NCBI RefSeq assembly: GCF_012912005.1
Contig: NZ_JABBEA010000007.1
Coordinates: 124,001 to 188,000, forward strand
Reading direction: 5' to 3'
DNA from: Paenibacillus sp. SZ31
Lineage (GTDB): Bacteria; Bacillota; Bacilli; Paenibacillales; Paenibacillaceae
Length of the DNA: 64,000 nucleotides
Of the stretch, positions 1 through 8,989 are shown one piece after another (the stretch's first letter is position 1; every line of letters starts with the position of its first letter). The notes beneath the pieces are model-generated. The model did no database searches. It was not told the origin of the DNA and worked only from the letters and a program-made list of their open reading frames with translations. Made by a program: the position numbers and the translations under genes.

Positions 1-938
1 TGTCTTGCGTCTGTGAACACCTCTTCGGCACGGTAAGCATTACCACATGTGGAGGGATAGTAGTACTTGATACCCGTTAAAGGATCTATCCCACCTACAA
101 TGGCCGTTTTCTTCACTAGTCTGCCTCCACCAATCGCATAATTGTTGATCTTCTGATCACCCACACCTATACCCTGGATAAAGGCCATAATCCCTGTATC
201 GTTAATGGAGTTGTACCAATCTTCCTGCGCAATCAGGGGCATCGTAAACGTATAGGAAATACCGTTCTTTCTGGCAAACTCATTATGACGGTTAATCACA
301 TCAGCCAGATCATCCTGCACAGTGCTTACAATTCGGCTTCGTCTAACTTGCTCAAATACATCGGCATCCTGAAGTAAAGGAATTTGAGTGCTAGCAGCGA
401 GTTCTTTTTGAAACCCCTCAACCCATTTCCCTGCATTTGCGTCATAGGCATATACGTAGTCGTCCAGTGTAAAGTTAATACTGCTGCCATTTGAATCTGA
501 GTATGTATAAGGTTTCTTGGGGCTCCACACTTGCCGGAAAGAATCTTCACGGTTACCTGTCAACTCTGTTTCTGTGGACAACATATAAAAGCCGTCGTAA
601 TCCATAATAACTACGGCAGGAATGTAATTAAACATGTTTCGAATAGCTGCAGGATCATCCTGAATCCCCATATTCAAAGCCAGCGTCTGCGTAAATGTCA
701 ACAAAGCAAGCTCCTTGTCCGCTTTAACAAACTTGGTTGAATCATAACCTGCTTCATCATTTTGTTTCTCATTCTGATGCATGACTGCACCTGCATCCAT
801 GACTGCGGTTTGAAGTGCAGATCTGTATCGTTGGCCAAGATATTGAGCCTCCTCGGCATCTTGCGTATGGAGTGAGATGATCCAGAAGAGCGGGAAGAAG
901 ATCAGTACGAATACAATGGATAGCTCAGTAATCTTCAT
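1..938 (-). CDS. Tad-like operon: membrane-anchored protein (partial, 3' end outside window)
   Basis: The frame is open from the ATG at 938 down to the window edge, giving about 312 residues with no stop, so the gene is truncated by the window. I translated it by hand. Residues 5-22 form one hydrophobic N-terminal anchor followed by a long polar, presumably extracytoplasmic region rich in Asp, Asn and Tyr. Its start overlaps the end of the preceding gene by 14 bases, which indicates translational coupling as the last visible gene of the Tad-like operon. I do not recognise the family. Position and topology (one anchor, large outer domain) suit a minor pilin or an assembly component, but no prepilin-type cleavage motif is obvious. 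Confidence 0.75.
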   Translation of the reverse strand, partial: MKITELSIVFVLIFFPLFWIISLHTQDAEEAQYLGQRYRSALQTAVMDAGAVMHQNEKQNDEAGYDSTKFVKADKELALLTFTQTLALNMGIQDDPAAIRNMFNYIPAVVIMDYDGFYMLSTETELTGNREDSFRQVWSPKKPYTYSDSNGSSINFTLDDYVYAYDANAGKWVEGFQKELAASTQIPLLQDADVFEQVRRSRIVSTVQDDLADVINRHNEFARKNGISYTFTMPLIAQEDWYNSINDTGIMAFIQGIGVGDQKINNYAIGGGRLVKKTAIVGGIDPLTGIKYYYPSTCGNAYRAEEVFTDAR

Positions 939-1476
939 TAAGGACCATACCTCCGTATGTGACAAATACCGCTGAAGCCTGTGTTGTACCACTCAACCAT
1001 TCACGAATGAGCATTGAAGGTGTACGATTTGTATTTTGGAGCGTCACGGTGAAAAAATCCCCTGTCGTCAACGTATATCTTCGGCCAGGATCATCAGCTG
1101 GTATCACACCTGAGGATGGGAATAGCCTATCTCGAATCTGAGCTGAATAATATCCATCCTGTACAACCTCGTAAGTTCCGGTAAAACTGTTATTGTCCAT
1201 CGGGTCTGTATAGTGAGGTACATATTTCTTATGTAAATGTTCCATCGACACCTCATACACATTGCCCGTCTGAGCCAGTTGCTCCTCAAACTCAGCCAAC
1301 ATTCGAGGTGAAATATACCCTTTTGTTCGAACAGCATCGACAAAACGTGTTACATTCTGAACCGCCGTCATACGTGCTATATCATCCTGCCGATCCGCTG
1401 TTTCAGCAGTTGGATACACATAGAGCAGAAGGACTGCGAGCAATACGGCGAATAGCTTGGATGCGGCATTAATCAA
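925..1476 (-). CDS. Tad-like operon: small membrane-anchored protein
   Basis: An ATG-started frame begins at 1497, but that ATG overlaps the ribosome binding site. A TTG at 1476 lies 10 bases after AAGGAGG and overlaps the upstream stop as TTGA, so I prefer TTG (183 residues). There is one hydrophobic N-terminal span (about residues 6-22), then a roughly 160-residue outer domain. No known domain is recognised. It resembles its neighbours in topology and probably belongs to a set of pseudopilin-like or TadE/F-like proteins. The start could be the upstream ATG; the frame itself is well supported by overlaps at both ends. Confidence 0.75.
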   Translation of the reverse strand: MINAASKLFAVLLAVLLLYVYPTAETADRQDDIARMTAVQNVTRFVDAVRTKGYISPRMLAEFEEQLAQTGNVYEVSMEHLHKKYVPHYTDPMDNNSFTGTYEVVQDGYYSAQIRDRLFPSSGVIPADDPGRRYTLTTGDFFTVTLQNTNRTPSMLIREWLSGTTQASAVFVTYGGMVLNEDY

Positions 1477-1871
1477 TTCACACTGGCCTCCTTCCAAAAA
1501 ACAATCTTGAGCAGTTCTCCAGTTTCATTTCGTATAAACTCAGGGCTGTAGGTGGCATCGAGCTGGACAGGAATTGTTGCTGTTTTGCTGACAAGAGGAT
1601 CGATCACATACGAAGTCCCATCTACCTCCACAGGAATGCCTGTACCTGTCATCTGCCTCACGGTATGCAACACTTCTGCACCACTATACTGATCCGGATC
1701 AGTGGTATGCAGTGTTGTTGTCAGTCGACCTTCCAAACCTGCTGTTGTCTGTACTCGTTCGTTCAAAGCCGCTGATAAAATCTTAACATTCTGTTGCCCG
1801 TACAGGCAGGCTGTCACAAACAGGACAACCGCCGTACAAAACAACATAAGATGCTGGGTATTCTGGGACAT
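1473..1871 (-). CDS. Tad-like operon: small single-span protein
   Basis: A 132-residue protein with a hydrophobic segment at about residues 8-26 and a polar C-terminal part. It starts 16 bases downstream of the previous stop and its own stop overlaps the next start, so it is co-translated within the operon. No family is recognised. It has the size and topology of a TadE/TadF-like minor pilin, but lacks a clear prepilin peptidase site (G/A followed by a +5 Glu before the hydrophobic stretch). Function is inferred only from the operon. Confidence 0.75.
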   Translation of the reverse strand: MSQNTQHLMLFCTAVVLFVTACLYGQQNVKILSAALNERVQTTAGLEGRLTTTLHTTDPDQYSGAEVLHTVRQMTGTGIPVEVDGTSYVIDPLVSKTATIPVQLDATYSPEFIRNETGELLKIVFWKEASVN

Positions 1872-1887
1872 GTGAAACCAACTCCTG

Positions 1888-2373
1888 TCAGGATTGCTGG
1901 AAGATCAGCCCTCTTACCACGTTGGAACGGTCTTTTACGATAATGGCTTTGAATTTACCACTTGGATTGACATATTGATTATCTTTTTCACTCATGGTCT
2001 GGTTAATAATCCCCACTTTATCGTCAGGTGCAATAACCGAGCCGTAGTCCGCATTATTGAGATCCTGTGAAATATTCAATTGATTGCCGTACCATTGACC
2101 CGCTTTATTTTTACCTGTAATAACTTGAATACCGAACTGATCCTTGTCCGCATATTTACGCAGCGCATTGGTAACCTGTGATCCACTGATCGTTGTTCCG
2201 TCATACACTGTAAATGCAGCCTGGGACAACTCGGTCTGGATATCAGCAAAATTGTTCTGGGCCGTCTTGGTTGCCTCCTGAGCCGAAATAAATAATAGAA
2301 CTACAATTGTGATCAGAGCGATCGTCAAGAATATCCCTGCTGCCACCTTTAAAGCGCTTGATGCATTGTTCAT
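1888..2373 (-). CDS. Tad-like operon: pseudopilin-like protein
   Basis: Start at ATG 2373, preceded by GGGAGG with a 7-base spacer; the longer frame from a TTG inside the Shine-Dalgarno is an artefact. The 161-residue protein has a short N-terminal segment (MNNASSALKVAAG), a hydrophobic helix at about residues 11-33, then an amphipathic, Gln/Asn-rich stretch and a small globular domain. This is the organisation of type IV pilin-like or archaellin-like subunits. It sits directly after the membrane platform gene, where the major pilin or minor subunits are often found. I cannot assign it to the Flp family from sequence, so major pilin is a hypothesis. Confidence 0.75.
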   Translation of the reverse strand: MNNASSALKVAAGIFLTIALITIVVLLFISAQEATKTAQNNFADIQTELSQAAFTVYDGTTISGSQVTNALRKYADKDQFGIQVITGKNKAGQWYGNQLNISQDLNNADYGSVIAPDDKVGIINQTMSEKDNQYVNPSGKFKAIIVKDRSNVVRGLIFQQS

Positions 2374-2435
2374 GATAAATCCTCCCAAGTTATAAGTGAT
2401 TAAACTATTTCAGACTGTTACACAGATGAATTGTG

Positions 2436-4502
2436 CTACAGTTTCTGAATTTGCTCATAATAAATGTTCATCTGCAAGAAGCTCATACCAACCAATGGAA
2501 TGACCAGATACAAAAAGATAAGGGCATACATAGGTGTAAATCCGATGGTTCTCCCCCATGATGCTTTTACATCAATCATTTTGCTGTATTCCTGCTTGCG
2601 TTGTTCAAAATAGAATGCCATCATGCTCTCAAGATCATCGAAGGCTTCACGTATTGAGATTTTGCCAAGGGCAAGCTGCAATTTATCCACCAGTCGCTGA
2701 AACTCGGGCAAGCCCGCCTCTTCCTTCAATTGTTCAAGTGCAAGCTCTGGCCCATGTTCAAAATGCAACAAACATTTTTGCAGCGGACGCTTGAAAATGA
2801 CGGCAAATCGATTAAGCCACTCCAATATCTCCTCCACTGACATCCGGTCCATCTCACGCAAAATGGAAATCACCGTCTGAAATTGATAGATTTCATGTCG
2901 CATATCCAACCTGCGCATTTTCCGCTGAAATAACATGAGCCATACGGGCATGTAGTACCCTGCTACACCCATGACAATCGCTATAATCATCTCCCACCAG
3001 CGTACATATTGCTTGTTATACACCTCAAGTTTTTGCATAATGCGCGCGATCGTCTCAGCCTGGGTGTCATGGTCCAGCTGAACGGGAGATAGCTGTTGTA
3101 ACGCTTTGGAGATGTCTTCGTATGTAGCTCCTCGGTTCATTTCTACACTTTCAAGCACGGATTGATCCAACGCTGTTTTTTCCTCAGCCTTCCTGAGATC
3201 CGCTTCAGCCATTGCTCCAAACATTCGGTCATCCCGGATCGGATCATGCAAGATGTGATTACGTTCAACCTGATGCAACAGCAAGATACAGCCCATTGTA
3301 AGAACCAAACAACCTGCGAATAACATCACTCGACGAATGGCAAGCCATTCGTATTTCAGCTCCGAGCTGCTCTCCCTCATCAGTCGTATCGTTTGGCTGT
3401 ACTGTGTACTGCCAGGTTTCGCCGCAAACAACATCGCCAATTTCCGTATGAAAGTTTGCTTGTACAGAAACTGATCCAACCATGAATGCTTATGCCCTGA
3501 CCGGTAACGGGTCTCATCGTATTGCTGGAGCCTTTGGAGAAGCAAATAAGCAAGGATAATGATCACATAGATCGATATTTTGGTAACAAAACCGATTTTA
3601 CTGCGATAAAATTCATCCATCGTTGGGAAACTGACTCTAGCCCAGCGTTCGATCGGAGCGGTGAATAATACCGGAGCGAGCGCGATGATATTAAGTCCTT
3701 TGAGCAGGTAATCCAATTTATCACGCCGCAAAATCTCCAAATGAATCTCCTGAGTCAGATTACCAAGTCCCTTGAGATAGATAGATCCTTGTGCTCTGTC
3801 CTTATCCCCGAACTCCATGACCATATAGGAAACGCCTGCAAATCCTTTTAGAAAACGGTTAGGAGCCACTTCATAATAACGCTCAAGTGCTTCATTCGGA
3901 TCTGGAGAAGTTAGGGCTTCATAGATCAGTCTTACCTGTTCCGCTGCTTCTCCTGTACCTGCTTCAGCAGCTTCATAGAGCGCTTCCTCAACCATGCCAT
4001 GCTGATGATACCGATGCCTTACATCTGCAAATAGATCCAGCATCTGCACCAGCAACCTTTTCTCCATACGACTGAGGCACATATCCAACACCAGGCTGTT
4101 TAGCACCACAGCACAGAGCACGGACAATATTACAAAAGCGATACCCGGCTGCAGAAGAAACAGAATGACACTTATGCCTCCATAGCCACCTAGGATAATG
4201 AGAACTACTGTCATCGTCAGTCTTCGGAGTGAAGGCTCATCCCCAATGTGGCGAAATGAAATACGCTTCTGTACTTGTAGAATATAGGCTGATAACAGTG
4301 GGACTTTCATTCCAAAGCGGTAGGACTGTAACAATAGGGATCCCAGTCCCTTGAATCCCTTGCCGCCGGGAGTTAGAATAACGCCGGATTGACTTGTTGG
4401 ACCACCTCCTCTGCGACGTAACACACCTAAAACCAGAAGTGTGATCAGCAGTCCTCCTGCACAAATACTTAATACGAGGAGCAGAATCCATTTAATTGTC
4501 AT
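2436..4502 (-). CDS. Fused TadB/TadC-like inner-membrane platform protein (T2SSF family)
   Basis: 688 residues from ATG 4502 (GGGGTG six bases upstream); a GTG at 4511 is possible. The start overlaps the end of the ATPase gene by 11 bases. TadB and TadC are normally separate proteins of about 300 residues. Here two similar halves are joined: each has membrane helices around a cytoplasmic helical T2SSF-like domain (first half about residues 90-345, second about 370-688, last span near the C terminus). The protein should form the inner-membrane platform that couples the CpaF ATPase to pseudopilin assembly. Homology is judged from domain layout and operon position. Confidence 0.8.
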   Translation of the reverse strand: MTIKWILLLVLSICAGGLLITLLVLGVLRRRGGGPTSQSGVILTPGGKGFKGLGSLLLQSYRFGMKVPLLSAYILQVQKRISFRHIGDEPSLRRLTMTVVLIILGGYGGISVILFLLQPGIAFVILSVLCAVVLNSLVLDMCLSRMEKRLLVQMLDLFADVRHRYHQHGMVEEALYEAAEAGTGEAAEQVRLIYEALTSPDPNEALERYYEVAPNRFLKGFAGVSYMVMEFGDKDRAQGSIYLKGLGNLTQEIHLEILRRDKLDYLLKGLNIIALAPVLFTAPIERWARVSFPTMDEFYRSKIGFVTKISIYVIIILAYLLLQRLQQYDETRYRSGHKHSWLDQFLYKQTFIRKLAMLFAAKPGSTQYSQTIRLMRESSSELKYEWLAIRRVMLFAGCLVLTMGCILLLHQVERNHILHDPIRDDRMFGAMAEADLRKAEEKTALDQSVLESVEMNRGATYEDISKALQQLSPVQLDHDTQAETIARIMQKLEVYNKQYVRWWEMIIAIVMGVAGYYMPVWLMLFQRKMRRLDMRHEIYQFQTVISILREMDRMSVEEILEWLNRFAVIFKRPLQKCLLHFEHGPELALEQLKEEAGLPEFQRLVDKLQLALGKISIREAFDDLESMMAFYFEQRKQEYSKMIDVKASWGRTIGFTPMYALIFLYLVIPLVGMSFLQMNIYYEQIQKL

Positions 4503-6318
4503 GCTGATCACCCCAGTGTTGCTTCATAAACTGTTCAAATCTCTCAGCATCCTGCAAAGTCATCTGTTCTCGCATATCCATCATGCATCCCGCAGATATT
4601 GGAGCTGTCGCAACGTACTCTCCATCTCTGTACTCCACAACATTACGAAATGTAAAACCTGCCCTCTCTTCCACGCTGTCACCTTGATTCGCACGAGGAA
4701 GACACTCCGTAATACGTTCGATATATCTTCGTCCCTCAGCATCTTTCTTCATATGAACATCGAAATTAATGACACTTACAACCTGCTCCTCAGCAATATG
4801 TTCATGTTGGAACATGCCTGTCTTGAGCAAGGAATTACGCAGGGAGAAGACCAGATCACGAAATGTTTTGGCATGGTGGGTAAACAGAGTGAACAGACTG
4901 GCAACCTGGGACATTTGAATCATCCATGCAGCTACTTCATCGCTCGCAACCTCACCGAGAATATTGACGGTACCATCCGTCTTTTTCTGCAAATCAAGCC
5001 CTTGTTGACCTGAAATGTGTTCGGTCTCTCGGAAACTCAAAATATTACGTCGGCTATAGATCCGTCTTAATTGAAGTTCGAACGCCATCTCCTGCACCCG
5101 AAGGGTATACGATGCATAGATGTGTTTGACCATAGCCATAAGCAACGTCGTTTTACCAGATCCCTGTGCCCCGGTTACAGCTGTAATCCGACTTCCTTTC
5201 ATCAGGTATTGAAGCAATGTAATTGGCAGATTTGCGTTGTTACCCGTAACCAATTGTTCAAGTGAAGCATTCGGAATATCGAACTTCCGGACGAAGAACG
5301 CCCATGATTCTGCAAAAGGAGGACGAACCACAACGACACGAGAGCCGTCCTTCATCTCATTCACTTTGTATCCACTAGCTTCCGACAACTGTCCCGGATA
5401 ATTGTATTTGTATATATTCTGGCATACCCGTTTCAGTTCACGGATGCTGCCGAAGGACAGAAAGGACAGATGAATGGACTTACCTTTATAGAAAACCCAT
5501 ACACTTCCCATCCCGCTAAGCGGTTCTTCATGTGCATCATCCTCAAGTCCCTGCTCCAGCAAATCATTCCATGATGCGGGTTTTCGAATTCCCATATTAT
5601 GAACAGTATCCAGCATACCGCTGACACCACCACTAACGCCGTCAATACGTTGGTCTCTTATCTCATCAACAACAGAGAATCCTTTATAATGCTGATAGAT
5701 ACGTTGCACGATGATATCCGTCTTTTCTCTGAATCCAAGCTCCCGATATTCACACTCGAACACATACTGAATATCCTCCTCAGAGATATAATAACTTCCT
5801 CCGTCGTCCGAACCTTCCTCCATTCTCAGCCTGCCAAGATCGTAGGTATCAATCATTCGGGAAAGAGCATCCACACCGAATTGCTGTCGGTACAGATAGA
5901 ACACAATTTCGAATCGGTCCTGGATCGTCAACAAATCTGGTTCTGCAAACAAAATTACTTCATCTACATTTGATTTGTTCAGGCCTATGCTTCGGGTCAG
6001 CAGATCCCCTATCAAGTTTTTGACATATGTTTTGTCGCTGACACTGCCTGAGACACAGCTTTTCAGGGCTTTTCTCATCTCGGCACGTTGATTGATTCTT
6101 CGACGATATTCTTCTTCGTGCAGACCCGCATCCGCGAGTTGACTATGACTAAGCTCGTGAAGTGAGTTCTTCACCTTCTCTATCAACATATCAATCGTGA
6201 ACGATTCCTGTTCAGGAACACGAGCATTTTTTTCACGAAGAAACGTTCTATACTTGAACCAGAGATAGGTCAGACACAGAATCAAAATTAAACTTATCCA
6301 TATGGTATTCCAGAGCAT
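4492..6318 (-). CDS. CpaF/TadA-like secretion ATPase
   Basis: 608 residues, longer than a typical CpaF. An N-terminal membrane helix (about residues 4-22) is unusual for this cytosolic ATPase family. A helical N-domain follows, then the RecA-like secretion ATPase core with Walker A GAQGSGKTT near residue 383 and a Walker B-like segment (ILGEV) about 65 residues later. Secretion ATPases of this family form hexamers that drive pilus extension or retraction through the membrane platform. The gene lies 7 bases after the CpaE-like gene and overlaps the platform gene. The N-terminal anchor and an ILGEV in place of the usual ILGE-IR are the main oddities. Confidence 0.88.
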   Translation of the reverse strand: MLWNTIWISLILILCLTYLWFKYRTFLREKNARVPEQESFTIDMLIEKVKNSLHELSHSQLADAGLHEEEYRRRINQRAEMRKALKSCVSGSVSDKTYVKNLIGDLLTRSIGLNKSNVDEVILFAEPDLLTIQDRFEIVFYLYRQQFGVDALSRMIDTYDLGRLRMEEGSDDGGSYYISEEDIQYVFECEYRELGFREKTDIIVQRIYQHYKGFSVVDEIRDQRIDGVSGGVSGMLDTVHNMGIRKPASWNDLLEQGLEDDAHEEPLSGMGSVWVFYKGKSIHLSFLSFGSIRELKRVCQNIYKYNYPGQLSEASGYKVNEMKDGSRVVVVRPPFAESWAFFVRKFDIPNASLEQLVTGNNANLPITLLQYLMKGSRITAVTGAQGSGKTTLLMAMVKHIYASYTLRVQEMAFELQLRRIYSRRNILSFRETEHISGQQGLDLQKKTDGTVNILGEVASDEVAAWMIQMSQVASLFTLFTHHAKTFRDLVFSLRNSLLKTGMFQHEHIAEEQVVSVINFDVHMKKDAEGRRYIERITECLPRANQGDSVEERAGFTFRNVVEYRDGEYVATAPISAGCMMDMREQMTLQDAERFEQFMKQHWGDQHDN

Positions 6319-6325
6319 TGGAGGT

Positions 6326-7156
6326 TCAGGCTCCCCTTTCCAGCCTCTTCAGAACAGTACGCATGCCTGCGCCGTCCATAATCAGGCGAGCGAGTTCGCT
6401 CATGCTTGCACCAAAACTTCCTTTACGAATATCCTTATTCTCGCTCAAACTTTCCAACTGCAAGTACTTAGCGACATCTCGCCGATTCATTGCATCGAGG
6501 TATCCGGTTGTGTACGGTATAGCAGATATCGTGCCTTTGTATCTGAACCGGCGCCGAATATTGGAGAGCGTTGCACGGGATTGCGGATCGTATTTGTTAA
6601 TGACAACATGCATATTCTGTTTGTCCATTCGTTCTGGCAGGATTTCTTCAAAAAACAACTCCAGATTTCGCATATTTTGATCAAGATTAATTACAACATA
6701 GTCCGCTTGTTGCAGCTTGAGCTGCGAATCCACACCAGCATGATCCGCATCCAGAAGAACCAGATCATAATACTCGTTAGCTACATTCAGCAGCTTTTTC
6801 ACAGTCTCACCATGTTCGTGCGGAGAGCTATCCATCTCATTCATGCTTCCGGTCAGGAAATCAAGTCTTTCCTTCAGAAGTGGCTTGGTATAATCCCTGA
6901 GATTGTGCTTGTTCAGACTTCCGCTCGAATGCAGCCGTTCAACTGCATCCCAGCCACCCTCCTCGAAGGAGAACACGGAATCTGTGGAATCCGTCTCATT
7001 GGATGGCAGAGCAGCTTCTGTACTAGTTCCGACAAGACCTGTATTAACAAGTAACACTCTTGTCCTATAGTGAAGTGCCATTGCATAGGCACTAATTAAT
7101 GTGCTTGAGGTGCAACCTGTTCCTGCAAAAGGGCTCCAAAAGGTAATGGTGCTCAT
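6326..7156 (-). CDS. CpaE/MinD-like protein without Walker A lysine
   Basis: Start at ATG 7156, which overlaps the upstream stop as ATGA (276 residues). The fold signature of MinD/ParA-like ATPases is visible: beta-1 plus P-loop region at residues 6-20, VLLVNTG, DLVLLDADHAGVD at the switch region and VVINKYDP near the guanine-site position. The P-loop reads FAGTGCTSST, so the lysine of the deviant Walker A (KGGxGKT) is replaced by Cys. CpaE proteins localise or regulate the CpaF motor. ATP binding here is doubtful from sequence. It is one of three such altered domains in the operon. Confidence 0.8.
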   Translation of the reverse strand: MSTITFWSPFAGTGCTSSTLISAYAMALHYRTRVLLVNTGLVGTSTEAALPSNETDSTDSVFSFEEGGWDAVERLHSSGSLNKHNLRDYTKPLLKERLDFLTGSMNEMDSSPHEHGETVKKLLNVANEYYDLVLLDADHAGVDSQLKLQQADYVVINLDQNMRNLELFFEEILPERMDKQNMHVVINKYDPQSRATLSNIRRRFRYKGTISAIPYTTGYLDAMNRRDVAKYLQLESLSENKDIRKGSFGASMSELARLIMDGAGMRTVLKRLERGA

Positions 7157-7875
7157 GCTCTCATCCTCTCTGCTTCTTTCATCGCACGACGGCTGCGAAC
7201 ACTTTCCCAACCTGTTAACTGCTCGACCACACGACACAACGATTTTTTGTAATTTCGTGACAAAGGTCCAAGATGAACTCGGCGATGATGCTCATTCTCA
7301 AGCTTAACCGCCGCTGTTAACTCATCCCATGGAAGCACTAAGGATTCTCCTGTCCATACAAACGGGCTACCCTCCAGATAAGCCCACAGATAACGAGCTT
7401 CAAGCTTGCAGTCCACCCCGTTAATGAAGAGCCGCTGAAATGAAAGCTCACCAGGCAATGACTGTTCTTCAAGCAACCGCTTCAGCCAGCCCTTGCCTCG
7501 TTCCAGATTGTAACGCTCATAATCACTCACCCAGACTCTTACATCGGCGTTCAGCCAGAGATTACGCGAAGCAAAGTGTGAGGTCTCCATGTCATATAAC
7601 ACATAATCATAGCTGTCCAATCGCTCTCCATTTACTTCAAGATGATTCTCTACAGCTGCTGAAGTGACAAAATGACAAGCAATATCAAAACCTTCAAATT
7701 CCGTAATTCGCAAAGACTGCTGACTGTCCCCTACACCGTACCCGTACTTCTGTTGTAAGGTTCCATCTACGAGCAAGACCTTATTGCCTGTCGAGGCCAA
7801 TATCTTGCAAAGATACAGCATCAGATCATTCTTCTCACATAAACCTGCAAAGATCCATGTATGCATAGATGTCAT
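7153..7875 (-). CDS. Degenerate MinD-fold protein
   Basis: 240 residues. The start of the protein looks like a MinD-type beta-1 strand followed by what should be the nucleotide loop (FAGLCEKNDLMLYL), but the glycine-rich P-loop is gone. KVLLVDGT and DYVLYDMETSHF match later strands of the fold. It ends in a 4-base overlap with the CpaE-like gene. I read it as a pseudo-ATPase partner of that protein, possibly a heterodimer, by analogy with paired MinD-like proteins. There is no independent evidence for function. Spacing to the upstream SAF gene is 68 bases. Confidence 0.75.
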   Translation of the reverse strand: MTSMHTWIFAGLCEKNDLMLYLCKILASTGNKVLLVDGTLQQKYGYGVGDSQQSLRITEFEGFDIACHFVTSAAVENHLEVNGERLDSYDYVLYDMETSHFASRNLWLNADVRVWVSDYERYNLERGKGWLKRLLEEQSLPGELSFQRLFINGVDCKLEARYLWAYLEGSPFVWTGESLVLPWDELTAAVKLENEHHRRVHLGPLSRNYKKSLCRVVEQLTGWESVRSRRAMKEAERMRA

Positions 7876-7943
7876 AACTCCCTTCTATTTCTTTAAACCT
7901 TTGTTATCTGAATTATCTTAATATGAAAACCTCAGATTGATCT

Positions 7944-8963
7944 CTACTCTCCACCCGTTAGCAGGCTCTGTTGTTCTGTTTGTGAAGCTGCAGCAGGATC
8001 ATTCACGCTTCCAGAATTAGCTCCAGCTCCGTTTCCTGAACCATCATTCCACATCACACCATCCGATGTTGCCGAATTATTCGCTGATGGACGACTGTTA
8101 TAGGTCACTGAGGATTGTGCCACATCCTGTTCAACCCCTTTTGACGGTGCTGTCATGGAAGCGGCCAGTGAACTTTCAAGCGAACTTCGCACCTGTCTGG
8201 ATAACTCCTGTTCGGCTCGTCGAACAATATTCGGATCACTCTCCAGCAGTTTTAACACTTCTGAATTGGCAGGATACGTCGCAATTGCAGGTGTCTGAAA
8301 CTGTGGTTCTACATAGGTTAAGGCATAGATTGAAGCTTTATGTAAATAGGCATCTACAATTGCACTTGAGAGTGACAGAATCTCTTCCTCTGTCATCGTA
8401 ATCCATAAGGTAGCTGCATTGATTCGTTCCACTTTCTTCTTCGATAAGAGAACATAATCCTGTCCTGTGGGGAACTGGATACGAACATCAATAATATCTC
8501 CCTTTACGAGTGAGGATGGCAGTAGTACAACTTGCAGCTCTCGATTTCTTAAGTCGGGTGGAGCCGGTGTATCCTCGTACACCATTTCGGTGGTAATCGC
8601 TGTTCCCTTTTTCAACTCTATTTTAGCCACTTGGCCTTCCATCTGCTTGGTACTGGACCAGAGATTTCGGGGCGCCTGTGCATCCGGGACTGCAATGAGC
8701 TTCAGATCCTCAGGCAATATCGGTTCACCTGCTTCTACATCCCGAATGGTAACCCAGCCTTGTGCCCCCGAATTCCATTGTTGCTTTAATTCAGCTTCCT
8801 TTTCCTCATATACCGATAAATAACGGGCTTCTACAGCTGACCTGACATCACCCATCGTTTTGACATTGTAAATAACATATCCTCCGAACACCAACCCTAC
8901 AGCTCCTGCTCCGATAAGCCCAGCATAGATCAGTTGACGGCTTTGTTTTCTTAATTTAGACAA
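7944..8963 (-). CDS. CpaB/RcpC-like SAF-domain protein
   Basis: 339 residues. Residues 1-14 are basic, about 14-32 form a membrane helix, and about 65-130 form an SAF-like domain (VTIRDVEAGEPILPEDL, then LKKGTAITTEMV), typical of Flp pilus assembly protein CpaB. The C-terminal 60 residues are a Ser/Asn/Gly/Ala-rich tail without predicted order. In Gram-negatives CpaB is a periplasmic partner of the secretin. No secretin is expected in a monoderm, so here it may contact the cell wall or the pilus base. It lies 26 bases after the kinase gene in the same operon. Confidence 0.82.
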   Translation of the reverse strand: MSKLRKQSRQLIYAGLIGAGAVGLVFGGYVIYNVKTMGDVRSAVEARYLSVYEEKEAELKQQWNSGAQGWVTIRDVEAGEPILPEDLKLIAVPDAQAPRNLWSSTKQMEGQVAKIELKKGTAITTEMVYEDTPAPPDLRNRELQVVLLPSSLVKGDIIDVRIQFPTGQDYVLLSKKKVERINAATLWITMTEEEILSLSSAIVDAYLHKASIYALTYVEPQFQTPAIATYPANSEVLKLLESDPNIVRRAEQELSRQVRSSLESSLAASMTAPSKGVEQDVAQSSVTYNSRPSANNSATSDGVMWNDGSGNGAGANSGSVNDPAAASQTEQQSLLTGGE

Positions 8964-8989
8964 AAGAGGCTCTCCTTCCGTAATCTCCT

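Noticed and set aside
6302-7054. 250-residue plus-strand frame opposite the CpaF/CpaE genes
   Set aside because: Antisense to two well-supported genes, with Cys/His-rich nonsense composition.
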